DNA of 64,000 bases, from the NCBI GenBank assembly GCA_004322535.1, contig SCUZ01000064.1, positions 48,730 through 112,729 of the forward strand, given 5' to 3'. This stretch comes from Rugosibacter sp. (GTDB lineage: Bacteria > Pseudomonadota > Gammaproteobacteria > Burkholderiales > Rhodocyclaceae). Shown here piece after piece: positions 18,191 through 26,776 of the stretch (positions within the stretch are counted from its first letter, which is position 1; each line of letters starts with the position of its first letter). A program made the position numbers and the translations under genes. Below the pieces are notes generated by a model, which was not told where the DNA came from, did not search any database, and saw nothing but the letters and a program-made list of their open reading frames with translations.

Positions 18191-18816
18191 TAAAAACCCC
18201 CTGTGGCAAGCCACTTCTCAAGTTGTGGCAACCGATCGACGCCCCAGAATGGCTCCTCATCCACCATGAAAAAAGGCGCCCCAAACATGCCCTTAAGAAT
18301 CGCCGCATCGGTTTCACTTTTCAGCCGCGCCTTGACTTCAGGCTGTGCCGCGGCAAGCGACAAAGCATCGGCATCAAGACCCAGAGAGGCTGCCACGTCA
18401 CACACCACCGCCAAAGCAGAAATATCCCGGTCATGCACAAACAGTGCGCGAAATATTGCCCGGGCAAAGTCGTGCGCCATGGCCATATCATGGTCGCACA
18501 GCCAGTAATACGCTCGGGCAGCCAATTGTGTGGGCAGCGGAAATTTAGCTGGCATGGTGAAGGGCAGGTCAAAAAACCGCGCAGACCGCGCAAAATCACG
18601 CACGCTATAGTCGCCTTTGAGTGGCATATTCACTAACGGCACGGCGTTGGTTATCTGAAATATTGCGCCAAGCAAAACCGGATGCCAATGCACGATGCGC
18701 TGATGGCTGGCTGCCAGTGCATCTATTTTTTCTGCCGCCAAATAAGAATAGGGCGATGAAAAATCAAACCAGAATTCAATGGCGGATTTGTTTGCCGTAT
18801 CAGCGTCTGAAAGCAT
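18190..18816 (-). CDS. 2-hydroxychromene-2-carboxylate isomerase family (DsbA-fold) protein
   Basis: A 208-residue thioredoxin-fold protein of the DsbA/kappa-GST family. It opens in [19 protein letters not shown], with the Ser-Pro motif that replaces the DsbA CXXC, then HPVLLGAIF and a C-terminal GVFGAPFF-like segment ([21 protein letters not shown]). Related enzymes isomerise 2-hydroxychromene-2-carboxylate with glutathione in naphthalene breakdown. Here it sits between isovaleryl-CoA dehydrogenase and carboxylase genes, so a glutathione-linked role in the leucine cluster is more likely than naphthalene breakdown. Its stop overlaps the liuB start, and liuA ends 9 bases upstream. Confidence 0.85.
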   Translation of the reverse strand: MLSDADTANKSAIEFWFDFSSPYSYLAAEKIDALAASHQRIVHWHPVLLGAIFQITNAVPLVNMPLKGDYSVRDFARSARFFDLPFTMPAKFPLPTQLAARAYYWLCDHDMAMAHDFARAIFRALFVHDRDISALAVVCDVAASLGLDADALSLAAAQPEVKARLKSETDAAILKGMFGAPFFMVDEEPFWGVDRLPQLEKWLATGGF

Positions 18817-18825
18817 CTTTTTAGC

Positions 18826-20025
18826 TCACCGCGTTTCATTAAACAGCTCGCGGCCTATGAGGGCGCGACGAATTTCCGATGTGCCTGCGCCAATTTCATA
18901 GAGCTTGGCGTCCCGCCACAAACGACCCGCCGGATAGTCGTTGATATAGCCATTCCCGCCAAGAGTCTGAATTGCTTCACCGGCCATCCAGGTAGCTTTT
19001 TCTGCGGCATACAAGATGGCTCCGGCGGCTTCCTTGCGCAGCGCCCTTGTCTGCGGCGGCGAACCGCTTGCCGGATGGTCCGGATGGCCTGCTTTGTCGC
19101 ACATGCGACCTACCGCATACACGTACGCGCGCGTCGCTTGCCAGGTAGTGTACATATCGGCCAACTTGCCCTGCATCAACTGGAATTCGCCGATGGGCTG
19201 GTTGAACTGTTTGCGCTCATGCAGGTAAGGCAGCACCACATCCATGCATGCCGCCATGATACCCAAGGGGCCGCCCGAGAGCACCGCGCGCTCATAATCC
19301 AGCCCGCTCATCAACACCTTGACGCCCTCGCCCACTTGCCCCAGCACATTCTCGGCAGGCACTTCACAATTGTCAAAAAACAGCGGGAAGGTGTTTGAAC
19401 CACGCATGCCCAGCTTGTCCAGATGCGGCCCGGCACTAAATCCGACAAAGCCCTTTTCGATAATGAAAGCGGTCATGCCCTTAGCGCCAGCCGATGGATC
19501 TGTTTTGGCATAAACAATCAGCACATCGGCGTCGCCCCCATTGGTGATCCACATTTTCGAGCCGTTGAGTACATAGCGGTCGCCTTTTTCGTCTGCCCGC
19601 AAGGTCATGGAAACCACGTCAGAACCGGCATTCGGCTCCGACATTGCCAAAGCACCCACATGTTCGCCAGAAATCAGGCGCGGCAGAAAGGTTTTTTTCT
19701 GCGCTTCAGTACCATTACGCCGCAGCTGATTCACGCATAGATTCGAGTGCGCACCATAGGATAGCCCGACCGATGCCGAGGCGCGGGAAATTTCTTCCAG
19801 CGCCACGATATGCGCCAGATATCCCATCGCCGTGCCACCATAAGCCTCTTCCACGCTGATGCCCAGCAAACCCATATCGCCCAGCTTGCGCCAGACATCC
19901 ACAGGAAAAAGATTGTCTCTATCTATCTGCGCGGCTCGTGGCGCAATCTCTTTTTTGGCAAACTGACACACTGCATCACGCAGTGCGTCAATATCTTCGC
20001 CGAGATTAAAATTCAATCCTATCAT
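18826..20025 (-). CDS. liuA: Isovaleryl-CoA dehydrogenase
   Basis: A 399-residue FAD acyl-CoA dehydrogenase that oxidises isovaleryl-CoA to 3-methylcrotonyl-CoA. The motifs [16 protein letters not shown] and [19 protein letters not shown] bind FAD and substrate. The C-terminal [18 protein letters not shown] is typical of the family. The glutamate in [15 protein letters not shown] is placed as in isovaleryl-CoA dehydrogenases, where the catalytic base is on helix G rather than at the usual position near residue 376. It is the first gene of the leucine cluster on this strand. The 198-base gap to the divergent hydrolase gene should hold its promoter; no LiuR-type operator was recognised. Confidence 0.95.
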   Translation of the reverse strand: MIGLNFNLGEDIDALRDAVCQFAKKEIAPRAAQIDRDNLFPVDVWRKLGDMGLLGISVEEAYGGTAMGYLAHIVALEEISRASASVGLSYGAHSNLCVNQLRRNGTEAQKKTFLPRLISGEHVGALAMSEPNAGSDVVSMTLRADEKGDRYVLNGSKMWITNGGDADVLIVYAKTDPSAGAKGMTAFIIEKGFVGFSAGPHLDKLGMRGSNTFPLFFDNCEVPAENVLGQVGEGVKVLMSGLDYERAVLSGGPLGIMAACMDVVLPYLHERKQFNQPIGEFQLMQGKLADMYTTWQATRAYVYAVGRMCDKAGHPDHPASGSPPQTRALRKEAAGAILYAAEKATWMAGEAIQTLGGNGYINDYPAGRLWRDAKLYEIGAGTSEIRRALIGRELFNETR

Positions 20026-20223
20026 TGTCGATGTTCCCCGTATTTGTCTTCTTGTTGGTCTTTGTTTGCCAATCCCTGCCGTTTGCTAACTCGTGCAATA
20101 AAATCCGCTAACATGGCGCACATGCCTATCTACCAGTAAAACAAGGGTCACCCGACAGCCTCATCTACGTTTTTTGATTTCAATCACTATATCAGGGCAA
20201 CAAGCCGAAGAAAGAATTTTTTC

Positions 20224-21237
20224 ATGAATGCACCACTGATTTATTCCCATGACACTTCGCCCGCCACCGGGTCCACGACGCCAATTATGCCGGGCATTGA
20301 ATGGATTTGCATGCCGTTGCCTTTTGCCTTGAACCATATCAATTTATGGTTGCTCGCTGAAGAGGCAGGATATGCAACCATCGACACCGGCATTGCAACG
20401 CCTGAGGTGCGTGAAGCGTGGGACACCATTTTGGCAGACCGTACACTTACCCGCGCCATCGTTACCCATCTACATCCCGATCATGTGGGCATGGCCAGCT
20501 GGCTAGAGCAAGAAAAAGGGGCGCCTCTCTGGATGTCACAGGGAGATTACCTCACTGCGACATTAATTACCGCCGGTATCAGCCCCTTTTCAACGACGGA
20601 TCTGATCAATTTTTTTATTCGCCATGGATTAAGTCAAGCCCTGACCTCAGCTTTCGAAGAACGCGGCAATCAATACAAAAATGGCGTGCCTTCGTTACCA
20701 AACAACTACCGCCAACTGTTTCCCGGTGATGTTCTGCGCATTGGCCCACATGACTGGCGTACCATCGTGGGCTATGGTCACGCGGCCGAACACATGAGCC
20801 TGTACTGCGATGAGCTGCACGTGCTGATTTCCGGCGACATGTTGCTGCCGCGCATTTCAACCAACATCTCGGTACATCCGGCGAACCCTTACGGCAACCC
20901 GTTGAAGCTGTTTCTTGATTCCATTGATCGCTTTCTTGAGTTGCCCCCTGACACCCTGGTGCTGCCTTCGCATGGCAGGCCCTTTCGCGGACTGCACGGC
21001 CGTGTCGCGCAGCTGCATGCACATCATGCGGAACGTTGCGAGATTGTGCTAAAAACCTGTCAAGGCAAAGCGCTTAGCGCCGCCGAAATAATTTCCGCCC
21101 TGTTCGATCGCGAATTCAGCGACCCGCATCAAACCATGTTTGCCATGGGTGAGGCCATCGCTCATTTGAACTATCTTGTGCATGCAGGAAAAATGCAGCG
21201 TCTGGAAAACCCCGAGTTGATTCGCTTTATCAGCTAG
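20224..21237 (+). CDS. MBL-fold metallo-hydrolase
   Basis: A 337-residue beta-lactamase-fold hydrolase. The metal motif is THLHPDHVGMASWL, later metal histidines are in YGHAAEHMSLYCDELHVLISGDMLLP, and a terminal histidine is in VLPSHGRPFRGL. It resembles RNase Z/glyoxalase II-like hydrolases often found beside acyl-CoA dehydrogenase and PHA genes. The substrate is unknown; a thioester or lactone is a reasonable guess. It is cytoplasmic. phaC starts 8 bases downstream with a good ribosome site (AGGAG), so the two are probably cotranscribed. Confidence 0.86.
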   Translation: MNAPLIYSHDTSPATGSTTPIMPGIEWICMPLPFALNHINLWLLAEEAGYATIDTGIATPEVREAWDTILADRTLTRAIVTHLHPDHVGMASWLEQEKGAPLWMSQGDYLTATLITAGISPFSTTDLINFFIRHGLSQALTSAFEERGNQYKNGVPSLPNNYRQLFPGDVLRIGPHDWRTIVGYGHAAEHMSLYCDELHVLISGDMLLPRISTNISVHPANPYGNPLKLFLDSIDRFLELPPDTLVLPSHGRPFRGLHGRVAQLHAHHAERCEIVLKTCQGKALSAAEIISALFDREFSDPHQTMFAMGEAIAHLNYLVHAGKMQRLENPELIRFIS

Positions 21238-21245
21238 GAGAAACC

Positions 21246-23102
21246 ATGCCGAACCAAGTATCCAGTCAAGCGCCACAAAACAACCTGCCCAACCCGCAGA
21301 GCCTTGCCAACACTTATGTGGAAGTCGCTTTACGAGCGACCAAGCTGATTACAGAACATATGCAACGCCAGATACAAAAAGGCATCATCCCTCCAGCAGA
21401 CGACTTAGGGGTTTTGCAAGCCTTTACTGACATGTTCTCCAAAGTGCTCGCCAACCCGCACAAACTGGCGCAAGCGCAAATGAAGCTGGCTTGGGATTAT
21501 TTCTCCCTGTGGCAGCACGCAATGCTGCGCGCCATGGGTACTGACACAGCACCTTTGTCGCCTTCACCAAAAGGTGATAACCGCTTCAAGGATGCCCAGT
21601 GGGAAGACAGCTTTTTATTTGACTTCATCAAGCAAAGCTATCTTGTCACCGCTCGCCACATTTACGATACGGTCAGCGATGTTGATGGAATGAACACCGA
21701 TGAACAGCAGAAGGTGAATTTTTTCACGCATCAGTTTGTTGATGCCCTCTCGCCCTCCAACTTCGCCATGACCAACCCTGCAGTTGTCCGCGAAACCATG
21801 GACACCCATGGCCAGAACCTGCTGAACGGGTTTAACAATCTGCTGCGCGATCTCGAAGCAGGCGATGGCCAATTGCGCATAAAAATGGCCGACCCGGACG
21901 CCTTTACGCTGGGCAAAAATGTCGGTGCCACGCCGGGTAAAGTCGTTCTTCAGAATGGGCTGATTCAGCTCTTGCAGTTCACGCCAACAACCAACGATCA
22001 ATTCAAGCGTCCGCTACTGATCATCCCTCCCTGGATCAACAAGTATTACATCCTCGATCTGCGCCCTGCCAATTCATTTATTAAATGGGCCACCGATCAG
22101 GGGCATTCGGTATTTGTGATTTCCTGGGTCAATCCGGATGAGCGTCTTTCCCAGAAAAGTTTTGCCGATTACCTTGCCGAGGGCTCGCTCGCTGCGATTG
22201 ATGCCGTATGCAAACAAACGGGCGAAAAAGAAATCAACTTGATTGGGTATTGCCTGGGCGGCACACTACTGGCTTCCACCATGGGCTACATGGCCGCCAA
22301 AAATGACCAGCGCATTGCTTCTGCCACCTTTTTTGTCACCATGCTGGATTTTTCACAGCCGGGCGACCTAGGCGTGTTCATTGACGACAATCAAGTCACC
22401 ACGCTGGAGAAAAAAATGCAAGAGCGCGGCTATCTGGATGGCAGCGAAATGGCCAGCGCTTTTAACATGCTGCGCTCTAACGATTTAATCTGGTCATTTG
22501 TCGTGAATAACTACCTGATGGGCAAAGCCCCCTTCCCCTTTGATCTTCTCTACTGGAATTCGGATTCCACGCGCATGCCCGCAAAGATGCATAGTGAATA
22601 TCTACGCCACATGTATCTGCAAAATCTGCTCAGGGAACCAGGGGGTATCACGCTGCTTGATACGCCAATTGACCTGGCAAAAGTCACCACGCCCAGTTAT
22701 TTTATTTCCACCATTGAAGACCATATCGCGCCCTGGAAAAGCACCTATCTGGGCACAGCCTTATTCAGTGGCCCGGTGCGTTTCGTGCTCGGTGGCTCCG
22801 GACATATTGCCGGCATCGTCAATCCACCGAGTGCCGGAAAATATGGCTACTGGACGCATGAAGAAAAACCCGGAGAAAAACGCGGCAGCAAGAAAAAAGC
22901 CTTGCCAGCAAATGCAGATGATTGGCTAAGCATGGCCAAAAACCATGAAGGCTCATGGTGGACCGACTGGCAAACCTGGATTACGCAATTGAACAGCGAA
23001 CGCGTACCTGCCCGCGACCCGGCCAAAGGCAAGCTCAAGGTGCTGGACGATGCGCCCGGCACTTATGCCAAGTTGCGTCTCGACGTCCAAAAGAAGGAAT
23101 AA
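21246..23102 (+). CDS. phaC: Class I poly(3-hydroxyalkanoate) synthase
   Basis: A 618-residue polymerase that joins 3-hydroxyacyl-CoA units into storage granules. The lipase-like box GYCLGG holds the catalytic cysteine (about residue 337). The aspartate is in ISTIEDHIAPWKS (about 497) and the histidine in LGGSGHIAGIVNPP. The length fits class I rather than the PhaC/PhaE class III. The opening lacks the long Cupriavidus-type N-terminus but has the usual helical region. No phaA, phaB, phasin or phaR gene is in the window, so precursors come from elsewhere. Acetyl-CoA from the leucine pathway next door is one possible source. Confidence 0.95.
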   Translation: MPNQVSSQAPQNNLPNPQSLANTYVEVALRATKLITEHMQRQIQKGIIPPADDLGVLQAFTDMFSKVLANPHKLAQAQMKLAWDYFSLWQHAMLRAMGTDTAPLSPSPKGDNRFKDAQWEDSFLFDFIKQSYLVTARHIYDTVSDVDGMNTDEQQKVNFFTHQFVDALSPSNFAMTNPAVVRETMDTHGQNLLNGFNNLLRDLEAGDGQLRIKMADPDAFTLGKNVGATPGKVVLQNGLIQLLQFTPTTNDQFKRPLLIIPPWINKYYILDLRPANSFIKWATDQGHSVFVISWVNPDERLSQKSFADYLAEGSLAAIDAVCKQTGEKEINLIGYCLGGTLLASTMGYMAAKNDQRIASATFFVTMLDFSQPGDLGVFIDDNQVTTLEKKMQERGYLDGSEMASAFNMLRSNDLIWSFVVNNYLMGKAPFPFDLLYWNSDSTRMPAKMHSEYLRHMYLQNLLREPGGITLLDTPIDLAKVTTPSYFISTIEDHIAPWKSTYLGTALFSGPVRFVLGGSGHIAGIVNPPSAGKYGYWTHEEKPGEKRGSKKKALPANADDWLSMAKNHEGSWWTDWQTWITQLNSERVPARDPAKGKLKVLDDAPGTYAKLRLDVQKKE

Positions 23103-23111
23103 TCCATTCGC

Positions 23112-23633
23112 GTGATTTTAGATTTATCCGGGCAAGCCGCTGTCCCATGCGCAAATCAACCCGTATCCAGCACCACTCGCAACCCCTTGCGAGTGGTGCT
23201 GGATACAAATGTATTGGTCTCGTTGTACGTTTTTGCCGATAGCCGCTTTGCCCTGCTGCGCGACTGTATTGAAAACGGGCAATGGTGCGCTATCAGCAGC
23301 GACACTTGCCTGGCTGAATTCGAGCGGGTGCTGGCTTATCCGCAGTTTGGCCTGGCGTGCGCCGTGCAACGGGCGGCATACAGTCACTATGTCCAGTGCG
23401 TCACACTCGTGTCAGCGCTGCCTGAAGTAAACAGAGCAACCAGCACATCGACTTTGCCGCATTGCCAAGATCCTGATGATCAAAAATTTCTCGAAGCAGC
23501 ACGGGATGGCTCAGCCGATTGGCTGGTGACCAGCGACAAAGCGCTGCTGGTGCTGGCGCGGCGCGATCGTCTGCGCAACCTGTTTCAAATACTCACCCCC
23601 GAAGCGGCACTTGCAGCCCTTCAAGCATCCTGA
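23112..23633 (+). CDS. COG1569 PIN-domain protein (toxin-like, no antitoxin)
   Basis: A PIN-domain ribonuclease-like protein. The first acidic site is RVVLDTNVLVSLYVF, a mid acidic residue is in SDTCLAEFERVL, and the last acidic cluster is DPDDQKFLEAARDGSADWLVTSDKAL, so the active site looks complete. Two starts are possible: GTG at 23112, giving 173 residues with an atypical N-terminus, or TTG at 23187, giving 148 residues and the family-like opening (M)RVVLDTN. The second is better by homology. A perfect 20-bp inverted repeat (23163-23206) ends over this start. No antitoxin-like gene is adjacent; phaC lies 9 bases upstream. Confidence 0.75.
   Translation: MILDLSGQAAVPCANQPVSSTTRNPLRVVLDTNVLVSLYVFADSRFALLRDCIENGQWCAISSDTCLAEFERVLAYPQFGLACAVQRAAYSHYVQCVTLVSALPEVNRATSTSTLPHCQDPDDQKFLEAARDGSADWLVTSDKALLVLARRDRLRNLFQILTPEAALAALQAS
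23163..23206. repeat. Perfect 20-bp inverted repeat, 4-base loop, at PIN gene start
   Basis: Arms 23163-23182 and 23187-23206 are exactly complementary with CCCC between. The second arm encodes the L-R-V-V-L-D-T opening of the PIN domain and begins with the TTG start candidate. In RNA this would be a very stable hairpin burying that start. A palindromic assembly artefact is the main alternative. Confidence 0.85.
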
Positions 23634-23792
23634 AGGAGCACGCTGAAAGTCGGCGCTGATGAAGCAACGCGCTACAAGGCGGTCGGGCAAGAAACGCTCA
23701 GCTTTGCAGACCTGGGCTTTGCATTTCCCTTGGTCAGATTCCGCTTCGCGGGCAGGTCTCCTCGCCGTAGCGGATCGCGAGACGGCGACTCG
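23634..23792. other. Intergenic stretch between convergent PIN and DUF1854 genes
   Basis: No gene is supported. It carries repeat copy 5 at its left end and a 7-base inverted pair (AGACCTG/CAGGTCT) around 23718-23760. Two short, partly similar segments (GCAACGCGCTACAA near 23664 and GCGACTCGCTATAA near 23785) may be traces of a degraded duplication. No U-rich terminator is evident for either gene. Confidence 0.45.
23645..23669 (+). repeat. Dispersed 25-bp repeat, copy 5
   Basis: Intergenic copy starting GAAAGTCGGCGCTGATGA, with a diverged 3' end (AGCAACG). It lies 12 bases after the PIN gene stop. Confidence 0.65.
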
Positions 23793-24269
23793 CTATAAAA
23801 ATCGGCTCAGAAAATGCTGGCTGGCGCGATCAAGCCTGGTACGATCGCGAATCAAAAATTGCAAACCGTGGCTATCAGCAATCAATAGTCCATTAGATTG
23901 GTCATCGAATTTTAGCCGCCGAATATCGTCTTCACTTTTTAGCGTCAGCGTGGTCGAGCCGCGATCTGTTTCTACCTGCCAGCGGCTGGGCGTGGCATAG
24001 GTTGACACCTTGCGGATGGCAAGAATTTCCGGCATGAAATCCCGCTCGGCCAAGGCTTCTTCGATCAGCAGACGCACAGGCGGCGCGCACTCGGCCAGCC
24101 TTGTCAGCCACCACAACTCGCGCCCGTGACGGTCAACCAGGGCGAGGCCCTCATCGGGCGCGGAAAGCGCAAAAGCCCGTACCGGCACCACGTCCGCATA
24201 AACCACCCCTGTGGGCGTGGTCAGCACTAACTGGCCAAACATATTCCGGGTCAACTGATAGTCACTCAT
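23793..24269 (-). CDS. DUF1854 protein, cyanophycin-locus associated
   Basis: A 158-residue protein rich in beta strands, opening YQLTRNMFGQLVLTTPTGVVYADVVPVRAFALSAPDEGLALVDRHGRELWW. This matches the DUF1854 family found with cyanophycin synthetase genes in betaproteobacteria. It has no signal peptide or membrane segment. Its ATG overlaps the stop of the ABC transporter gene (ATGA at 24266-24269), so the two are coupled and probably act together. The tail VETDRGSTTLTLKSEDDIRRL suggests a small regulatory or adaptor domain. The biochemical role is unknown; linkage to cyanophycin is known context, not proven function. Confidence 0.85.
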   Translation of the reverse strand: MSDYQLTRNMFGQLVLTTPTGVVYADVVPVRAFALSAPDEGLALVDRHGRELWWLTRLAECAPPVRLLIEEALAERDFMPEILAIRKVSTYATPSRWQVETDRGSTTLTLKSEDDIRRLKFDDQSNGLLIADSHGLQFLIRDRTRLDRASQHFLSRFL

Positions 24270-26530
24270 AGCTCATCTGTCGCCATTTCGTCATCGCGCC
24301 CTTCGAGCGCGTCAAGCTGTTTGGTTTGCGCGGTATACAGCCGCCAGTAGGCAGCCTGCCGCGCCAGCAGATCATCATGCGGGCCAACTTCGACAATCTT
24401 GCCGTGATCCATCACCACTAGCCGATCGGCCGTACGCAAAGTGGACAACCGATGCGCAATGGCGATCGTGGTGCGGCCACGAATCAGATTATCCAGTGCA
24501 CTCTGAATTTCCAGCTCGGTTTCGGTGTCCACGGCAGAAGTTGCCTCATCCAAAATCAGAATTTTCGGATCAATCAGCAGCGCACGAGCAATGGAAATAC
24601 GCTGTCGCTCGCCGCCAGAGAGCGCCTGACCACGCTCGCCGACCAGCGAATCGTATCCATGCGGCAGCCGCAAAATAAATTCATGCGCATGCGCGGCACG
24701 CGCGGCGGCAACGATTTCCGCCCGTGAGGCATCGGGTTTTCCGTAGGCAATGTTGTCAGCAATGGTGCCAAAAAAGAGAAACGGCTCTTGCAATACCAGA
24801 CCGATATGACGCCGATATTCCGCCACCGGCAACGAGCGGATATCCACGCCGTCAATCAGAATCTCGCCTTCACTCACATCATAGAAACGGCAAATCAGAT
24901 TCACCAGCGTGCTCTTGCCCGAGCCGCTGTGCCCCACCAGGCCGATCATTTCGCCCGCGCGAATGTCGAGCGATACACCGCCCAACACGCTGCGGTTACC
25001 GTAGCGAAAACCGACATCACGTACCGTGATATGGCCTGCGATGGCCGATAAATGCTGCGGATGGGTTGGCTCAGGTACACTCGATACATGATCGAGGATA
25101 TCGAAAATGCGCTTGGCGCCCGCCGCCGCTTTTTGCGTTACCGAAACAATGCGACTCATCGAATCCAGGCGCCCGTAAAAACGACTGATGTAGGCGATAA
25201 ACGCCGTGAGCACACCGACGGTAATCTGGTTTTTGGAGACCTGCCAGATACCAAAACCCCACACCACCAACAGGCCCAGTTCGGTAAGCAATCCAACCGT
25301 GGGTGAGAATAGCGACCAGGTTTTATTCAGCCGATCATTCACCACCAGATTATGTGCATTGGCCTCGCGGAAGCGCTCACTCTCACGCTTTTCCTGCGCG
25401 AAGGCTTTCACCACGCGCACTCCGGGAATGGTGTCGGCCAGCACGGAGGTGACTTCCGACCAGACGCGGTCAATCTGCTCAAAGCCGTAGCGCAGCCGAT
25501 TGCGCACCAGATGAATCATCCAGGCAATAAAAGGCAGCGGCAATAAGGTGACCACCGCCAGCCATGGGTTGATCGAAAACAAGACCAGCGCGGTCATGCC
25601 TATCATCAGCACATCGGTGGCGAAATCGAGCAGATGCAGCGAGAGGAAAACGCATATCCGGTCAGACTCACTCCCAATGCGCGACATCAAATCGCCTGTG
25701 CGTTTGGCGCCGAAATATTCCAGCGAGAGCTTGAGCAAATGCTCATACGTCGTCGTGCGCAAATCAGCGCCAATGCGTTCGGACACCAGCGCCAGAATAT
25801 AGGTTTTAGCCCAGCTCATCGCCCAGGCAAAGATCGCCGCCAAGCCCAACCCGCCGAGATAGAGCGAAATTTTTTGCGGGTCAATTGGCACCCCGTTCTG
25901 GTAAGGAATCAGCACTTCATCCATCAGCGGCATAGTCAGATACGGTGGAATCAACGTGGCCGCCGTGCCGCCCATCATCAATAAAAACCCGGCCAGCAGC
26001 TGCCATCGGTAAGGCTGGGCAAAACGCCATAACCGCAGCAGTGTTAGCGTTGAAGGCGGAGCCTGCAAATTACGGGCACAAGTCGGGCAGCCTTCCTGGC
26101 CAGGGTTGAGCAGAGTCTGGCACCTGGGGCACAGCACATCGGGGCTAGTTACCCGTGGTGTTCCGCTGGTCAGGCTGGTGATCTGCGCGGTAAAGGCATC
26201 GGCCAGCTGTTTGACGACCGTCGCGCGCGCCAGCGTGTAGCGCCAATGCGCGATGCGCCCGGTAGCGCTGCCGAGTGTCAGCGTGCCAATGCCCGCATGG
26301 TCAAAGCGCTGCAAGCGCAGGGCCGCCTGTAATGGCCAAGCCTGCCACTGTGTGCCATTGTCACTGGCCAGTAACCGCTGGCTGGTCAACACCAGCAACC
26401 CGGTGCCAAACTGGAGGGAAGTCGTCAGATCCAGCTCAAGCCAGGCCAACAGGGTTTCTTCGGACTGCAATGCCGCCAGCACGGAAGCACGCCAAGCCGA
26501 CGGGAGTTGATCAGAAAGCGTTGCAGACAT
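24266..26530 (-). CDS. Fused ABC exporter of the cyanophycin locus, with zinc ribbon
   Basis: A 754-residue half-transporter. In order: an N-terminal domain of about 125 residues, a zinc-ribbon motif (CPRCQTLLNPGQEGCPTC, near 130-155), a six-helix type IV exporter membrane domain (about 170-460), and an ATPase with Walker A GLVGHSGSGKST, signature LSGGERQRISIARAL and Walker B ILILDEATSAVD. It probably works as a homodimer in the inner membrane. It is coupled to DUF1854 and divergent from cphA' across 246 bases. Family members next to cphA are annotated as cyanophycin metabolism-associated; the transported substrate is not known. Arginine- or aspartate-derived peptides would be an inference. 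Confidence 0.9.
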   Translation of the reverse strand: MSATLSDQLPSAWRASVLAALQSEETLLAWLELDLTTSLQFGTGLLVLTSQRLLASDNGTQWQAWPLQAALRLQRFDHAGIGTLTLGSATGRIAHWRYTLARATVVKQLADAFTAQITSLTSGTPRVTSPDVLCPRCQTLLNPGQEGCPTCARNLQAPPSTLTLLRLWRFAQPYRWQLLAGFLLMMGGTAATLIPPYLTMPLMDEVLIPYQNGVPIDPQKISLYLGGLGLAAIFAWAMSWAKTYILALVSERIGADLRTTTYEHLLKLSLEYFGAKRTGDLMSRIGSESDRICVFLSLHLLDFATDVLMIGMTALVLFSINPWLAVVTLLPLPFIAWMIHLVRNRLRYGFEQIDRVWSEVTSVLADTIPGVRVVKAFAQEKRESERFREANAHNLVVNDRLNKTWSLFSPTVGLLTELGLLVVWGFGIWQVSKNQITVGVLTAFIAYISRFYGRLDSMSRIVSVTQKAAAGAKRIFDILDHVSSVPEPTHPQHLSAIAGHITVRDVGFRYGNRSVLGGVSLDIRAGEMIGLVGHSGSGKSTLVNLICRFYDVSEGEILIDGVDIRSLPVAEYRRHIGLVLQEPFLFFGTIADNIAYGKPDASRAEIVAAARAAHAHEFILRLPHGYDSLVGERGQALSGGERQRISIARALLIDPKILILDEATSAVDTETELEIQSALDNLIRGRTTIAIAHRLSTLRTADRLVVMDHGKIVEVGPHDDLLARQAAYWRLYTAQTKQLDALEGRDDEMATDEL

Positions 26531-26652
26531 TATTTTGCTTTAAAAATCGCCATAGGGCGTGGGGCGGAATCATACCGTGCCTGCGGCAGATTGCGACTTG
26601 TCAGCAAAACAGCTCGCCATGCGTTAATTGATTTTAGTCAGTGCACCGAGTA

Positions 26653-26677
26653 AAAAGTCGGCGCTGGTAATAGGGCG
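26653..26677 (+). repeat. Dispersed 25-bp repeat, copy 6
   Basis: Intergenic copy (AAAAGTCGGCGCTGGTAAT, then AGGGCG) between the divergent ABC exporter and cphA' genes. Its GCGCTGGTAATA segment is the left arm of the hairpin at 26661-26696. Confidence 0.85.
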
Positions 26678-26696
26678 AGGAACGTATTACCAGCGC
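26661..26696. promoter_or_regulatory. 12-bp hairpin upstream of cphA'
   Basis: Perfect inverted repeat: arms 26661-26672 and 26685-26696, with a 12-base loop. The left arm is part of repeat copy 6; the right arm is a partial inverted copy. It lies about 80 bases before cphA' and 130 before the ABC exporter start, so it could affect either leader or be a protein site. A short T run (CGACTTTTT) follows it only on the minus strand, which runs toward the exporter gene. Confidence 0.6.
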
Positions 26697-26776
26697 TTAA
26701 AAAAACCAAAGCAGAACAAGTTCATAAAAAAACCAGCAGCACTCATCCCGCCGGACGGCGAAAGGCACCTGACTCT

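Noticed and set aside
23659-24000. Plus-strand frame between the PIN and DUF1854 genes
   Set aside because: It overlaps DUF1854 on the other strand, has no ribosome site and no domain.
26661-26696. Hairpin upstream of cphA' as a simple terminator
   Set aside because: It lies between divergent gene starts, so no gene ends there; only leader-type roles make sense.
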